Positions 26,301-35,531 are shown, numbered from the stretch's first letter. The stretch is DNA of 64,000 nucleotides from Bog-473 sp963791455 (GCA_963791455.1 CAWBSM010000002.1:1116001-1180000); one strand, 5' to 3'. Translations and numbers: made by a program. The notes: generated by a model not told the origin, from the sequence alone.

Positions 26301-27670
26301 CACCCTGTTCTACCCGCCCCGTCGAGGCCCAGATGCTCCGGGATGGCGCGACGCATGAGCTTGCCCGTGGCGGTATGGGGCAGCTCGGCGACGGCGACGT
26401 AGGTCTTGGGCCGCTTGTAGGGGGCGAGGCGGGCCGAGGCGGCCGCCCGCAGGGCCTCCTCGAGGGACCGACCGCCCTCCGGGACGTAGGCGGCGCAGAC
26501 CCGTTGCCCCCACTCCTCGTCGGGCAGGCCGAACACGGCGATCTCGCGCACCCCTCCGACGGCGGCGAGCGCGTTCTCGACCTCCGTTGGGTAGACGTTG
26601 ACCCCGCCGCTGATGATGAGGTCGTGGCGCCGGCCCGTCAGGTAGAGGTAGCCGTCGGGATCGAGGCGGCCCAGGTCGCCGATGGTGCAGGCCTCGCCAC
26701 GCCAGGCCTGCTGCGTGGCCTCGGGGTCCCGCCAATAACGGAAGCGGGCGAAGGCGGGCATGTCGCACCAGATGTCGGGCTCGACGAAGAGCCGCCGTCC
26801 CGGCCGAGCCCGCCCGACGGTGCCCGGCCGCTCGAGCCACTCCTGGGGCGAGCAGACGGTGAACTGGGCCTCCGTTGAGCCGTAGAACTCCCAGAGGGCA
26901 TCGGGGCCCAGGCGCGCCATGGTGGCCCGCTTCAGCGCCTCGGGACAGGGGGCGCCGGCGTGGGCCAAGAGGCGGAGTGAGTCGAAGGTCTCCCCGTCGT
27001 CGAGGTCCGGGCACTGGAGGATCCGCTGCAGGTGGGTTGGGACCAAGAAGGTGGTCGTCGGGCGCTGTCGGCGCAGCATGTCGAGCGCGGTGGCGGCGTC
27101 GAAGCGGCTCATGATGGCGAGCGACCCGCCCGCCAGCAGCGTGCCCGTCGAGAAGCGCACCGAGACGGTGTGGTACATCGGCGAGCAGACCAGGTGCCGG
27201 TCGCGGCGGTCGAAGTGCCACACCGCGGCCTCGTCCTCGAAGACGGCGCGAGCCGTCGCCTCGTCCCAGATGCCGGTCGTCACGCCCTTGGGCCGGCCCG
27301 TCGTGCCCGAGGTGTAGTGCATGGGCCGGGTCAGCGGGTACGGGGCCAGCTCGGCCGGCCTGCCCGTTCCACCGCCGTCGGCCGTCAACCGGGCCAGATC
27401 CGCCCCGCTGAAGATGCGCACGGTGGGTTGGGCGTCGTCGGCGAGGAGGTCCCGTTCGGCGGGAGTGAGCGTCGCGTTGAGGAGCACCGGGATGAGGCCG
27501 ACGCGCGCCGCAGCCAGGACGGCGCAGATGAGGTCGGCCGACGAACCCAGGGCGAAGGCGACACGCTCGCCCTCCCGGCAGCCTCGGGCCAGCAGGGCGC
27601 CGGCCGCCCGGCGCTGCCGGACCTCCGCGTCGGCGGCGTCCAGCAGTTCCACCGTGGGGGGCACGGGCAT
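26300..27670 (-). CDS. ANL-superfamily acyl-CoA ligase
   Basis: AMP-forming carboxylate-CoA ligase, 456 residues, shorter than most (usually 500-560). It has the P-loop YTSGTTGRPKG, the A5-like motif EFYGSTEAQ, the adenylate motif YLYLTGRRHDLIISGGVNVYP and the C-terminal Lys in TATGKLMRR. The N-terminal subdomain is compact, which accounts for the short length. Substrate unknown. It is divergent from the sirtuin gene with only 24 bp between start codons, and heads the long minus-strand gene run down to the kinase. Confidence 0.85.
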   Translation of the reverse strand: MPVPPTVELLDAADAEVRQRRAAGALLARGCREGERVAFALGSSADLICAVLAAARVGLIPVLLNATLTPAERDLLADDAQPTVRIFSGADLARLTADGGGTGRPAELAPYPLTRPMHYTSGTTGRPKGVTTGIWDEATARAVFEDEAAVWHFDRRDRHLVCSPMYHTVSVRFSTGTLLAGGSLAIMSRFDAATALDMLRRQRPTTTFLVPTHLQRILQCPDLDDGETFDSLRLLAHAGAPCPEALKRATMARLGPDALWEFYGSTEAQFTVCSPQEWLERPGTVGRARPGRRLFVEPDIWCDMPAFARFRYWRDPEATQQAWRGEACTIGDLGRLDPDGYLYLTGRRHDLIISGGVNVYPTEVENALAAVGGVREIAVFGLPDEEWGQRVCAAYVPEGGRSLEEALRAAASARLAPYKRPKTYVAVAELPHTATGKLMRRAIPEHLGLDGAGRTG

Positions 27671-27694
27671 CGGGGAAGCGTAGGCCGTGCCACG

Positions 27695-28528
27695 ATGAAT
27701 GCCGCCATGACGACCTCGTCTGACGATGCCCGGCCGGCGGCGGCGCTCGGGCGCGCCCGGGCGTTGCTCGAACGGGCCCGGTCGGTGGTCGTGTTGAGCG
27801 GCGCCGGAATCTCGACCGACTCGGGCATCTCCGACTTCCGCGGGCCTCAGGGGCTCTGGACCAAGAACCCGGCGGCCGAGAGGGCAGCGACCTTGCAGGC
27901 CTACGTGTCCGACCCCGAGCTGCGCCGGCGCGCCTGGCAGAACCGCCTCACCTCACCGATGTGGGACGCGGAGCCCAACGCCGGACACCGCGCCCTGGTC
28001 GAGCTCGAGCGTTCCGGTCGTCTCGACGTCCTGGTCACCCAGAACATCGACGGGCTGCACCAGAAGGCCGGCACCGCCCAGGCCCGGATGGTGGAGATCC
28101 ACGGCACCGCCTCGGAGGTGACGTGCCTCCGCTGTGGCGATCGCCAACCGGCCGAACCGGTCCACGCCCGGGTGCGGGCCGGCGAGACAGACCCGGCTTG
28201 CACCGTGCCGGTCGGCGACGTCGCCTGCGGGGGGATCCTCAAGTCGGCCACCATCAGCTTCGGTCAGAGCCTGGTCGCCGAGGACCTGTTCCGGGCGGAG
28301 CAGGCGGCGACGGCGTGCGACCTCCTGCTGGCGGTGGGCTCGACGCTCGGGGTGTTCCCCGCCGCCGGGCTGGTCCCTCTCGCCGTGCGCCACGGCGCGG
28401 TCGTGCTCATCGTCAACGGCGACCCGACCGAGATGGACTCACTGGCCGACGTGGTCATACAAGGTCCGATCGGCGAGTGCCTGCCCGCGTTGGTGCAGGG
28501 ACTGCCGGCTATTTCTTCTCGTCCGTGA
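27695..28528 (+). CDS. sirtuin (NAD-dependent protein deacylase)
   Basis: Sir2-family protein of 277 residues. The Rossmann motif is GAGISTDSGISDFRGP, followed by TQNIDGLHQKAG with catalytic His136 (VEIHGT). The zinc site is Cys144/Cys147 and Cys169/Cys178. It would remove acetyl or acyl groups from lysines; acyl-CoA synthetases are classic targets, and one lies divergently next door. An ATG four codons downstream is an equally good start. The 3' end overlaps the convergent small membrane gene by 20 bp. Confidence 0.92.
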   Translation: MNAAMTTSSDDARPAAALGRARALLERARSVVVLSGAGISTDSGISDFRGPQGLWTKNPAAERAATLQAYVSDPELRRRAWQNRLTSPMWDAEPNAGHRALVELERSGRLDVLVTQNIDGLHQKAGTAQARMVEIHGTASEVTCLRCGDRQPAEPVHARVRAGETDPACTVPVGDVACGGILKSATISFGQSLVAEDLFRAEQAATACDLLLAVGSTLGVFPAAGLVPLAVRHGAVVLIVNGDPTEMDSLADVVIQGPIGECLPALVQGLPAISSRP

Positions 28529-28664
28529 TCCCCGTGCCCTTCGCCTTGCGGCGCGGCTTCAGCGCGAACCACCAGATGCTGGCGATCGTCCCCAGCGTCA
28601 CGACGGCCGCGGCCACCGGCTTGACCACCTTGCGAGCACCGCTCTGAGGCATGGGCGCAGACAT
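28509..28664 (-). CDS. 51-residue single-span membrane protein
   Basis: Short ORF with an N-terminal polar stretch, one hydrophobic segment (about 16-33: PVAAAVVTLGTIASIWWF) and a basic, Lys-rich tail ending DEKK. A type with positive residues after the helix would keep the C-terminus inside. No family is recognised. It lies between the sirtuin (convergent) and the PuuD-like gene. The composition is protein-like rather than shadow-like, but with no clear ribosome-binding site it is a moderate call. Confidence 0.5.
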   Translation of the reverse strand: MSAPMPQSGARKVVKPVAAAVVTLGTIASIWWFALKPRRKAKGTGITDEKK

Positions 28665-28707
28665 TATCGGGCGTGGCCGGTACATCGGTGCGGCCTGAAG
28701 TACCGCG

Positions 28708-29475
28708 TCAGGCGCTCCGGCGCACCGACCGCTCTTCCCCGTATCCGCGCGCGGCCCGCACCAGCGCGTCGAAGGGCCGCTGGTCCCAGCCCTCCTCGGG
28801 ATGCCACTGCACCGCGAGGACGAAGCGGGCGGACGGCAGCTCCACCGCCTCCACCACGTCGTCCGCGGTCCGGGCCGTGGGGACCAGGCCGCGGCCGAGC
28901 TCGTTGATGGCCTGGTGGTGCGAGCACCGCACCGTGGCCGCGTCGCCGAACACCGCGGCGGCGAGGGTCCCCGGCGCGGTGTGCACCTCGACATCGCCGA
29001 ACACGTAGGGCGCGCTGCGGTGGGCCAGGTGGCCCACGACGTCGGGCAGGTGCTGGTGCAGCGTGCCGCCGAGCTCGACGTTGAGGACCTGGCAGCCTCG
29101 GCAGATGGCCAGCACCGGCAGGTCCGCCCGGAGGGCGGCGGCGAGCAGGGCGCGCTCGCTGGCGTCGCGGTTCGGGTCGACGCCGGCCACCTCGGGTCGG
29201 GGCTCTTCGCCGTAGGCCAGCGGGTCGACGTCGCCCCCTCCCGTGAGCACGAGGCCGTCGAGCACGGCGACCACCTCTTCTGCGCCCGCCTCCGGTCCAC
29301 CGGGTGCCGTGCTCGGCGGGGGTAGCAACAGAGGCCGGCCCCCGGCCGCAGCCACCAGCTCGAAGTAGGCCTCGGGCAGGACGGCGGCGCGCCGTTCCCA
29401 GGAGCCCCAGCGGGCATTGGCCACGTAGGTGGACACGCCGACGAGCGGGAGAACGTGCCTGGTCCGGTCCGTCAC
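28708..29475 (-). CDS. class I glutamine amidotransferase-like gamma-glutamyl hydrolase (PuuD-like)
   Basis: Peptidase C26 family protein, 255 residues. Nucleophile Cys125 is in AICRGCQVLNV, with His225 and Glu227 in VQWHPE. PuuD hydrolyses gamma-glutamyl-GABA to GABA and glutamate in the putrescine pathway. The divergent neighbour 59 bp away is a PuuA-like glutamine synthetase homolog, the enzyme that makes the first gamma-glutamyl intermediate, which supports this role. Other C26 hydrolases of gamma-glutamyl compounds remain possible. Confidence 0.85.
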   Translation of the reverse strand: MTDRTRHVLPLVGVSTYVANARWGSWERRAAVLPEAYFELVAAAGGRPLLLPPPSTAPGGPEAGAEEVVAVLDGLVLTGGGDVDPLAYGEEPRPEVAGVDPNRDASERALLAAALRADLPVLAICRGCQVLNVELGGTLHQHLPDVVGHLAHRSAPYVFGDVEVHTAPGTLAAAVFGDAATVRCSHHQAINELGRGLVPTARTADDVVEAVELPSARFVLAVQWHPEEGWDQRPFDALVRAARGYGEERSVRRSA

Positions 29476-29534
29476 CGCCCCAGCGTACAGACGGGCTGGA
29501 CGCTCACCACCGGGGCGGCCAACATGGCGGCCGC

Positions 29535-30893
29535 ATGTCAGGGCGCCAGCTGATTGACGCGGGGATTGCCGACGGTTCGATCGACACCGTCGTGGTGGCC
29601 TTCCCCGACATGCACGGTCGCCCCGTCGGCAAGCGGGTCACCTCGGACTTCTTCGCCGCGCATGTGGCCGAGCACGGTATCGAGGCGTGCGACTACCTCC
29701 TCGCGGTCGACGTCGACATGAACCCCTTGCCCGGGTACCACTTCACCAACTGGGACACCGGCTACGGCGACTTCGTGTGCCGCCCCGACTTCTCCACGGC
29801 GCGGCACATCCCGTGGCTCGAGGGGACGGCCCTGGTCCTGTGCGACCTCACCGACGACGAGGGCGTGCCCATCGAGGTCTCGCCCCGGCAGATCCTGCGA
29901 CGCCAGCTGGAGCGGGCGGCGGAACGGGGGCTCCGCGTCTGTGGCGCGACCGAGCTCGAGTTCTTCTTGTTCCGCGACTCCTACGAAGACGCCGACGCCA
30001 AGGGCTGGAGGGGGCTGACGCCGCACACGTCGACGATCGAGGACTATCAGTTGCTGCAGACCACGCGGGAGGAGTACGTCCTGCGGCGCATCCGCAACGA
30101 GATGCGCGGTGCGGGCATCCCCGTCGAGTTCTCCAAGGGCGAAGCGGGGCGGGGGCAGCACGAGGTGAACGTCACGTATGACGAGGCGCTGGTCACGGCC
30201 GACCATCACCTCGTGTTCAAGAACGGGATCAAGGAGATCGCGGCCCAGGAGGGGCGCGCCGCGACGTTCATGGCCAAGTGGACCATGGACGACGTGGGCT
30301 CCTCCTGCCACGTGCACACCAGTTTGTGGGATGCCGAGAGCGGGGACCCCCTCATGGCGGACGCGTCGCACCCGAGCGGGCTTTCGAGGGTCGGTCGGCG
30401 CTTCCTGGCCGGGCAACTGCACGCGGCACGCTCTCTGGCCTGGTGTGCGGCGCCGACGGTGAACTCCTACCGACGCTACGTGCCCGGCAGCTGGGCCCCG
30501 ACGGCGGCGGTCTGGGGTGAGGACAACCGGACTTGCGGCTTCCGGGTGGTCGGGCACGGCGCCGGCCGCCGGGTCGAGTCCCGGATCCCCGGGGCCGACG
30601 TCAACCCGTATCTGGTGCTGGCGGCGGCCATCGCGGCCGGTCTCTACGGCATCGACCACGAGCTCGAGCCCGGCGACCCCTACCCGAGCAACGCCTACGA
30701 GGCGGAGGACGTGCCGCGCATCCCCACGACCTTGGTGGAGGCGATCGCCGAGCTGCGCGACTCCCCCGTCGCCACCGAGGCCTTCGGAGCGGACGTGCAC
30801 CACCACTTGCTCAATACCGCGGAGCAGGAGTGGTTGGCGTCCAACCGCCACGTCTCGGACTGGGAGCTGGCCCGGAACTTCGAACGCATCTGA
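29535..30893 (+). CDS. glutamine synthetase family protein (gamma-glutamylpolyamine synthetase-like)
   Basis: A 452-residue member of the glutamine synthetase fold. It has the beta-grasp N-terminus (FPDMHGRPVGKRV), ATELEFFLF, GEAGRGQHEVNV, the SSCHVHTSLWD strand, and the VNSYRRYVPGSWAP and CGFRVVGHG elements of the ATP/glutamate site, and RVESRIPGADVNPYL. The details fit PuuA/GlnA3-type enzymes that couple glutamate to amines rather than ammonia; no adenylylation loop is obvious. Pairing with the PuuD-like hydrolase suggests polyamine use. ATG at 29535 is the first in-frame start outside the intergenic region. Confidence 0.85.
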   Translation: MSGRQLIDAGIADGSIDTVVVAFPDMHGRPVGKRVTSDFFAAHVAEHGIEACDYLLAVDVDMNPLPGYHFTNWDTGYGDFVCRPDFSTARHIPWLEGTALVLCDLTDDEGVPIEVSPRQILRRQLERAAERGLRVCGATELEFFLFRDSYEDADAKGWRGLTPHTSTIEDYQLLQTTREEYVLRRIRNEMRGAGIPVEFSKGEAGRGQHEVNVTYDEALVTADHHLVFKNGIKEIAAQEGRAATFMAKWTMDDVGSSCHVHTSLWDAESGDPLMADASHPSGLSRVGRRFLAGQLHAARSLAWCAAPTVNSYRRYVPGSWAPTAAVWGEDNRTCGFRVVGHGAGRRVESRIPGADVNPYLVLAAAIAAGLYGIDHELEPGDPYPSNAYEAEDVPRIPTTLVEAIAELRDSPVATEAFGADVHHHLLNTAEQEWLASNRHVSDWELARNFERI

Positions 30894-30945
30894 GCGCGCC
30901 CGTCGTGCCCCGGTGGCGGCGGGGGTCCCGGTTACCATTCGTGCA

Positions 30946-32577
30946 GTGGCCACCTCGTTGGAGCTCCCCACCGTCGGTGAGGAGGCACCCGGGGGCACCG
31001 CCCCGACGTCGGCGTCGGCGGCAGCTCCGACTACGACGGTCCTCCACGGCGCGCTGCGTACGGCCTGGTTCGTCGGCGTGGCCGTCTTCGCGGTGCAGTT
31101 CATCCTCCTGGTGCTCCACAGCTGGTACCTGTGGGACCACTTCGACCTGACGTCGGACTTCGGCCAATACAGCCAGGCTTGGCAGCAGATCGCCACGGGC
31201 CACCTGAACCCCTACGACACCACCTACGCCTGGTACTACCCGCACTACGGCTACCCCTTCTACCAGGCCGATCTCGAGCTCATCTTGTGGCCGCTCTCGC
31301 TCTTGTACTGGGTGTACCCGCACGCGGTCGACCTGCTGATCGTCCAGGATGCGGCGCTGGCCGGCGCCGGGCTCGTCGCCTACCGGTGGGCCCTCGAGCA
31401 CCTGCAGCTCCACGCGCCGAGCCGGCGCTTCGCCCTGCTGGTCGGCGGCGGGGTCCTGCTCGTGCTGGTGCTGCAGCCCTGGACGTACTGGGCGGCCTCC
31501 TACGACTATCACTCCGAACCGCTGGCCGCCTTCTTCATCCTGTTGGCGGGCCGCGACTTGTGGGCGGGCCGCCGACGCGGCTGGGTCTGGGTCGCCCTGA
31601 CCCTGCTGTGTAGCAACGTGGCCGCGTCGTATGTCGTTGCCCTCGGGATCGCTGCGATCATCAGTGGACGACGACGATGGCGCACTGGGCTCGTCCTGGT
31701 CCTCGTCGGTGCGGTGTGGTTAGGGATGGTCGGCCTCGTGCACTCGGGCAAGGGTGCTGCCCTGAGCGCGTACGCGTACCTGGACAACCGGACCACCGTC
31801 AATGACACGGTCGGGGGGATCTTCACCATCGTGAGGGGCATGGCGCTCCACCCGGACATCGCCACCCGGACGATGTCACACCGGTGGGCGGACGTCTACC
31901 AATTCGTGAGCGGCGCCGGAACCCTCGGTCTCTTCTCGGCTTTCGGCGGCGTGCTCGCGGTGGTCGTCCTCGCACCCAGCGCCCTCAACGCGTCGCCCGC
32001 CTTCATCTCGGCCATCGGCGGTTCGCAGAACATCATGGCGGTGCTGGCCCTGGCGGTCGGCGTCGCCATGGTCGCCACCTGGCTGACGCGACAGGGAGAT
32101 GGCCGCAGTCGACCGTGGCGGGTGGGGTTGACCTTGGCGGCGCTCGCCCTCGTGCTGGCGGCGGTCATCCAGACCGCCGTGGTCAGCGCGCACCAGACGC
32201 CTTTGTCGGGACAGACGTTCGAGAGGGTCGACTCGGCCACTGCGGGCGAGCTCGCCGCGGTGAGCGCGCGGGTGCCGGGACAGGACGAGGCCATCGTGTC
32301 CGAGGGCGTCTCGGGCCGCTTCGGGCAGCGCCACAGCTTCTATCCGTACTTCGGTGCCTTTGCCGACGGTCAGACCGTCCCGCTGTTCGGACACACGGTC
32401 TACGTCGTCCTGGTGCCCACGCAGGGGTTGGAAGCGGCGCCCGTCGCCGGCACCGACGCGGCCATCGCCTTCATGCGCCGGCTGGGTGCCCGTCAGATCG
32501 CCGGCCGCGACGGGGTCTACGCCTTCGCATGGCACGTGCCCGATGGCCGACACTCCATCACGTTCCCGGTGTCGTAG
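30946..32577 (+). CDS. DUF2079 multi-spanning membrane protein
   Basis: A 543-residue integral membrane protein with about ten hydrophobic segments and an extracytoplasmic acidic/aromatic first loop (DFGQYSQAWQQIATGHLNPY), the pattern of DUF2079, which resembles GT-C glycosyltransferases. The C-terminal third is a soluble domain. GTG start at 30946; no ATG fits. The function is unknown; sugar transfer from a lipid carrier is a guess. The 3' end overlaps the convergent FGGY kinase by 20 bp. Confidence 0.75.
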   Translation: MATSLELPTVGEEAPGGTAPTSASAAAPTTTVLHGALRTAWFVGVAVFAVQFILLVLHSWYLWDHFDLTSDFGQYSQAWQQIATGHLNPYDTTYAWYYPHYGYPFYQADLELILWPLSLLYWVYPHAVDLLIVQDAALAGAGLVAYRWALEHLQLHAPSRRFALLVGGGVLLVLVLQPWTYWAASYDYHSEPLAAFFILLAGRDLWAGRRRGWVWVALTLLCSNVAASYVVALGIAAIISGRRRWRTGLVLVLVGAVWLGMVGLVHSGKGAALSAYAYLDNRTTVNDTVGGIFTIVRGMALHPDIATRTMSHRWADVYQFVSGAGTLGLFSAFGGVLAVVVLAPSALNASPAFISAIGGSQNIMAVLALAVGVAMVATWLTRQGDGRSRPWRVGLTLAALALVLAAVIQTAVVSAHQTPLSGQTFERVDSATAGELAAVSARVPGQDEAIVSEGVSGRFGQRHSFYPYFGAFADGQTVPLFGHTVYVVLVPTQGLEAAPVAGTDAAIAFMRRLGARQIAGRDGVYAFAWHVPDGRHSITFPVS

Positions 32578-34255
32578 GCCCGTCGCTCGGGTGGTGCAGG
32601 CGGCGCCCGTTGAGCCGCTTGTGGATTGCCTTGGTCTTCTCGTAGAGGTTGACGAACTCCTTCAGCAGCCCGGCGTAGAGCTCCCTCGCCAACGGGTCGG
32701 GTTCGTAGGTCGCTCTCACCTCGACGGTGCCTGGGATGTCGGCCAGCGTGATGTGGCCCAGGGCCAGCAGCGTCAGGAGACCCGCGCCGCGCACGTTGGC
32801 CAACACCGGGTCAGCGATCTGACGGATCGTGCGCCCCGTGGCGTCGGCGTGCATCTGGGACCACAGGTCCGAGTTGGCGCCGCCCCCCACGAAGGCCAAT
32901 GAGTCGAGGCGACGCTTGCAGAACTTCTCGACCGCACCGAGGAGCCAGGCCGAGTTCAGGGCGACCCCCTCGAACACCGCGCGGACCATGTCGGAGCGGG
33001 TGGACGAGAGCGAGATGTTGTGGAACCCGCCCCGGATGGTGTGGTCGTCGACCGGCGAGCGCTCGCCGTTGAGCCAGGGTGTGAACAAGACACCATGGCT
33101 CCCGGCCGGCACCACGGAGGCCATGTCGTTGAGAATGCCGAAGAAGCCGTCCGGCGCGCCGGCGCCACCGCTCGGCGCGAGGACGTCGTCAGCGAAGAGC
33201 AGGTTGTCGCGCAACCAGGTCAGGCAGGCGCCTCCCGTCTCGTGCTCGTCCGCGAGGAGGTAGCGGCCCGCGATACCCGAGGGGATGGACGCGATGTTGG
33301 TCAGCGCGTCGGTCTTCTTGAACGGCACATGGCAACTGACCCAGCTCGATGTACCGATGTAGAGGTGGGCGTCGAAGTCCGCGACGGCACCCGACCCTAC
33401 GGCGGCCGAGTGCAGGTCCCCCGTGCCGGCGACGACCGGGGTCCCGGGCAGCAGGCCGAGCTCGGCCGCCGGACCCGCCGCCAACCCGCCGAGCACGCTG
33501 CCCGTCGACACCAACTCGGGCAGCTTCGCCCGTTCGAGCCCGGCCAGCTCCATCAGCTCGTCGTCGTAGACCACTGCGTCGATGGCGCGGTTGTCCGTGA
33601 CCCAGTGCACGGTGATGGAGTCGTGCGACGCTCGAGCCAGGCCGGTGAGGCGCAGATTGAGGTAGTCGACCGGCTCGAGGAACACCGCGGCGGCGGCGTA
33701 GACACCGGGACGCCGCTCGCGCAGGAAGTGAATGTGGCCCACCGGATCCTTGCCGGACAGGCTGGGGATCCCGCCGCTGCGCCGAACCCAGCGGACGGCC
33801 TTAGACGGCGAGTAACCCATGACGGTGAGCGCACCGCGCACGGTCTCGCGCACCGCGTTAGCGCCCCGAGAGTCCATCCAGATGATCGCCGGCCCGACGG
33901 GGTCCCCCGCGTTGTCGACGGGCACGGTCCCCGACCACTGCGAGGTGCACCCGACGCCGACGACCTGTTCGGGTGCCACCCCGCTGTCGGCCAGCGCCTG
34001 CCGAGCCGCTGACACGATCGCGGCCCACCAGGCACTCGGGGACTGCTCGGCGCCTCCGTCCTCGGTCAGTTCGATCCCGACCGCCTGAAAGGCGTGAGCC
34101 CGGATCCGCCCGGTGGCCGACAAGAGGGCCACCTTGGGCCCCCCCGTACCCAAGTCGACCGCGAGGACATAAGTGTCCTCGCGGTCGCGTGGGGCGATGG
34201 CGCGCAGCTCGGTTGCCGCTACGGCACCGAGGCGACCCGCCGATGTTGTGGGCAT
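32558..34255 (-). CDS. FGGY-family carbohydrate kinase (xylulokinase-like)
   Basis: Sugar kinase of 565 residues with the ASKHA fold. The phosphate-1 loop is VDLGTGGPKVALL and the adenosine-site glycines are in FVGGGANSDLW. IWMDSRG, TGDLHSAAVG and GERSPVDD match the xylulokinase group of the FGGY family. It lacks a linked xylose isomerase or transporter here, so the sugar is uncertain. It is the only gene of its operon in view, convergent with the DUF2079 gene and followed upstream by yceI on the same strand. Confidence 0.85.
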   Translation of the reverse strand: MPTTSAGRLGAVAATELRAIAPRDREDTYVLAVDLGTGGPKVALLSATGRIRAHAFQAVGIELTEDGGAEQSPSAWWAAIVSAARQALADSGVAPEQVVGVGCTSQWSGTVPVDNAGDPVGPAIIWMDSRGANAVRETVRGALTVMGYSPSKAVRWVRRSGGIPSLSGKDPVGHIHFLRERRPGVYAAAAVFLEPVDYLNLRLTGLARASHDSITVHWVTDNRAIDAVVYDDELMELAGLERAKLPELVSTGSVLGGLAAGPAAELGLLPGTPVVAGTGDLHSAAVGSGAVADFDAHLYIGTSSWVSCHVPFKKTDALTNIASIPSGIAGRYLLADEHETGGACLTWLRDNLLFADDVLAPSGGAGAPDGFFGILNDMASVVPAGSHGVLFTPWLNGERSPVDDHTIRGGFHNISLSSTRSDMVRAVFEGVALNSAWLLGAVEKFCKRRLDSLAFVGGGANSDLWSQMHADATGRTIRQIADPVLANVRGAGLLTLLALGHITLADIPGTVEVRATYEPDPLARELYAGLLKEFVNLYEKTKAIHKRLNGRRLHHPSDGPTTPGT

Positions 34256-34294
34256 GGCGCGGAAGCGTACCCAGCGGTGCCGCTCCGCTCGAGG

Positions 34295-34858
34295 TCAGCC
34301 GGCCAGGCTGGCCTCGGTCTCGATCTCGATGACGACCTTGTTGCCCACCACCACACTGCCATCGAGCAGCGAGTGGTTGAAGCTGACGCCGAAGTCGCGC
34401 CGGTCGATCTCGGCTCGAGCCGAGAAGGCCACGACCGACTTGCCCTCCTGCATCGATGCACCCTCGCCCACGAACTCCAGGTCGAAGTCCACCGACTTCG
34501 TGACGCCCCGGATGGTCAGGTCGCCCGTCAGCACCCAGCGGGTGTCGTCGACCTGCCTCAGGCCGGTGCTCTTCAGGGTGAGCGTGGGGTAGTTCGGGAC
34601 ATCCAGGAAGTCGTTGGTCCGCAGGTGGTCGTCACGCTGTTCCTGGCCGGTGTGGATGCTGGCCGCCTGAGCGACCGCCTCCAACGTCGATTGGGCGGGG
34701 TCCTCAGCCACCGTGAAGGTGCCGGACACATCGGTGAAGCGACCCCGTACCTTGGTGCCGATGAGGTGCCGGGCGATGAAGCCGACTTCGGTGTGGGCCG
34801 GGTCGATGACGTACGTGCCTGCCTTGGGAAGGGCTGTCGTGGTAGTCGTGCTGGTCAT
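34295..34858 (-). CDS. YceI-family lipid-binding protein
   Basis: Lipocalin-like YceI protein of 187 residues. Motifs: YVIDPAHTEVGFIARHL, FTDVSGTF, DHLRTNDFLDVPNYPTL, LTGDLTIRGVTKSV and RRDFGVSFN. Members bind polyisoprenoid or other amphipathic molecules; with no signal peptide this one is cytoplasmic. A strong AAGGAGACC site precedes the ATG. Transcription is read from a consensus promoter whose -10 overlaps a palindrome facing a divergent MarR gene, so it is probably MarR-repressed and induced by a small molecule or redox stress. Confidence 0.93.
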   Translation of the reverse strand: MTSTTTTTALPKAGTYVIDPAHTEVGFIARHLIGTKVRGRFTDVSGTFTVAEDPAQSTLEAVAQAASIHTGQEQRDDHLRTNDFLDVPNYPTLTLKSTGLRQVDDTRWVLTGDLTIRGVTKSVDFDLEFVGEGASMQEGKSVVAFSARAEIDRRDFGVSFNHSLLDGSVVVGNKVVIEIETEASLAG

Positions 34859-34895
34859 TTTCGGTCTCCTTACTTGATCTGTTGATCTCTGCTGC

Positions 34896-34926
34896 TATGA
34901 TATCTGATCATACAGATTCTTGTCAA
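34896..34926 (-). promoter_or_regulatory. yceI promoter with MarR-type operator
   Basis: On the minus strand a perfect -35 TTGACA (34926-34921) and -10 TATCAT (34902-34897) are 18 bp apart. The sequence TATGATATCTGATCATA (34896-34912) is an inverted repeat with 6-bp arms and a 5-bp spacer that lies over the -10 element. This is the usual position for MarR repression. Confidence 0.7.
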
Positions 34927-34973
34927 GCAGCGAAACTAGGGCTGCGTATCGATTTCGGGAGAGACTGAGCGGC

Positions 34974-35498
34974 ATGGGAACGGCGACCATCCCCACCAAG
35001 GGCGAAGACGAGGGCCACGCCGGGTCGCGTCCCGACGACGGCACCTGTGGCGTCCTGGGCCAGATGGACGACGAGCGCATCCAACTGATGGGCCTCATCG
35101 TCCGCACCCACCGCCGCCTGACCGAGACCCTCGGGCGGGAGCTCGAGCAGTCGGTCGGCATCCCGATGGTGTTCTTCGACGTCCTCATCCACGTCGGCGC
35201 GGCCCCCGATGGCCGCCTGACCATGAGCCGGCTCAGCACCGACGTGGCGCTCACGACAGGCGGCGTCACTCGCCTGGTCGACCGCATGAGTGACGCCGGC
35301 CTCGTCGAGCGGCAGAACTGTCCGAACGACCGTCGCAGTATCCATGTGGTCTTGACCGCGGGTGGGCGCACGGTGCTCGAGAGCGCAGTCGCCGCCCACG
35401 TCGACGGCATTCAGCGCCACCTCATGGCCCACCTCGACGAGAGCGATCGCGCCGACCTGCAGCGGGTGCTTTCCAAGTTGCTCGACGCAGGCTGCTGA
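34974..35498 (+). CDS. MarR-family transcriptional regulator
   Basis: Winged-helix regulator of 174 residues. The recognition region reads MSRLSTDVALTTGGVTRLVDRM and the wing NCPNDRRSIHVVLTAGG, both diagnostic of MarR. The N-terminal ~35 residues are a polar tail. I start at ATG 34974 with GGGAGA upstream; a TTG at 34920 is in frame but falls within the yceI -35 region. It is divergent from yceI, its likely target. Confidence 0.9.
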   Translation: MGTATIPTKGEDEGHAGSRPDDGTCGVLGQMDDERIQLMGLIVRTHRRLTETLGRELEQSVGIPMVFFDVLIHVGAAPDGRLTMSRLSTDVALTTGGVTRLVDRMSDAGLVERQNCPNDRRSIHVVLTAGGRTVLESAVAAHVDGIQRHLMAHLDESDRADLQRVLSKLLDAGC

Positions 35499-35531
35499 CG
35501 TTCCACCCGTCGCGGGGACCGTTCCCCCTCG

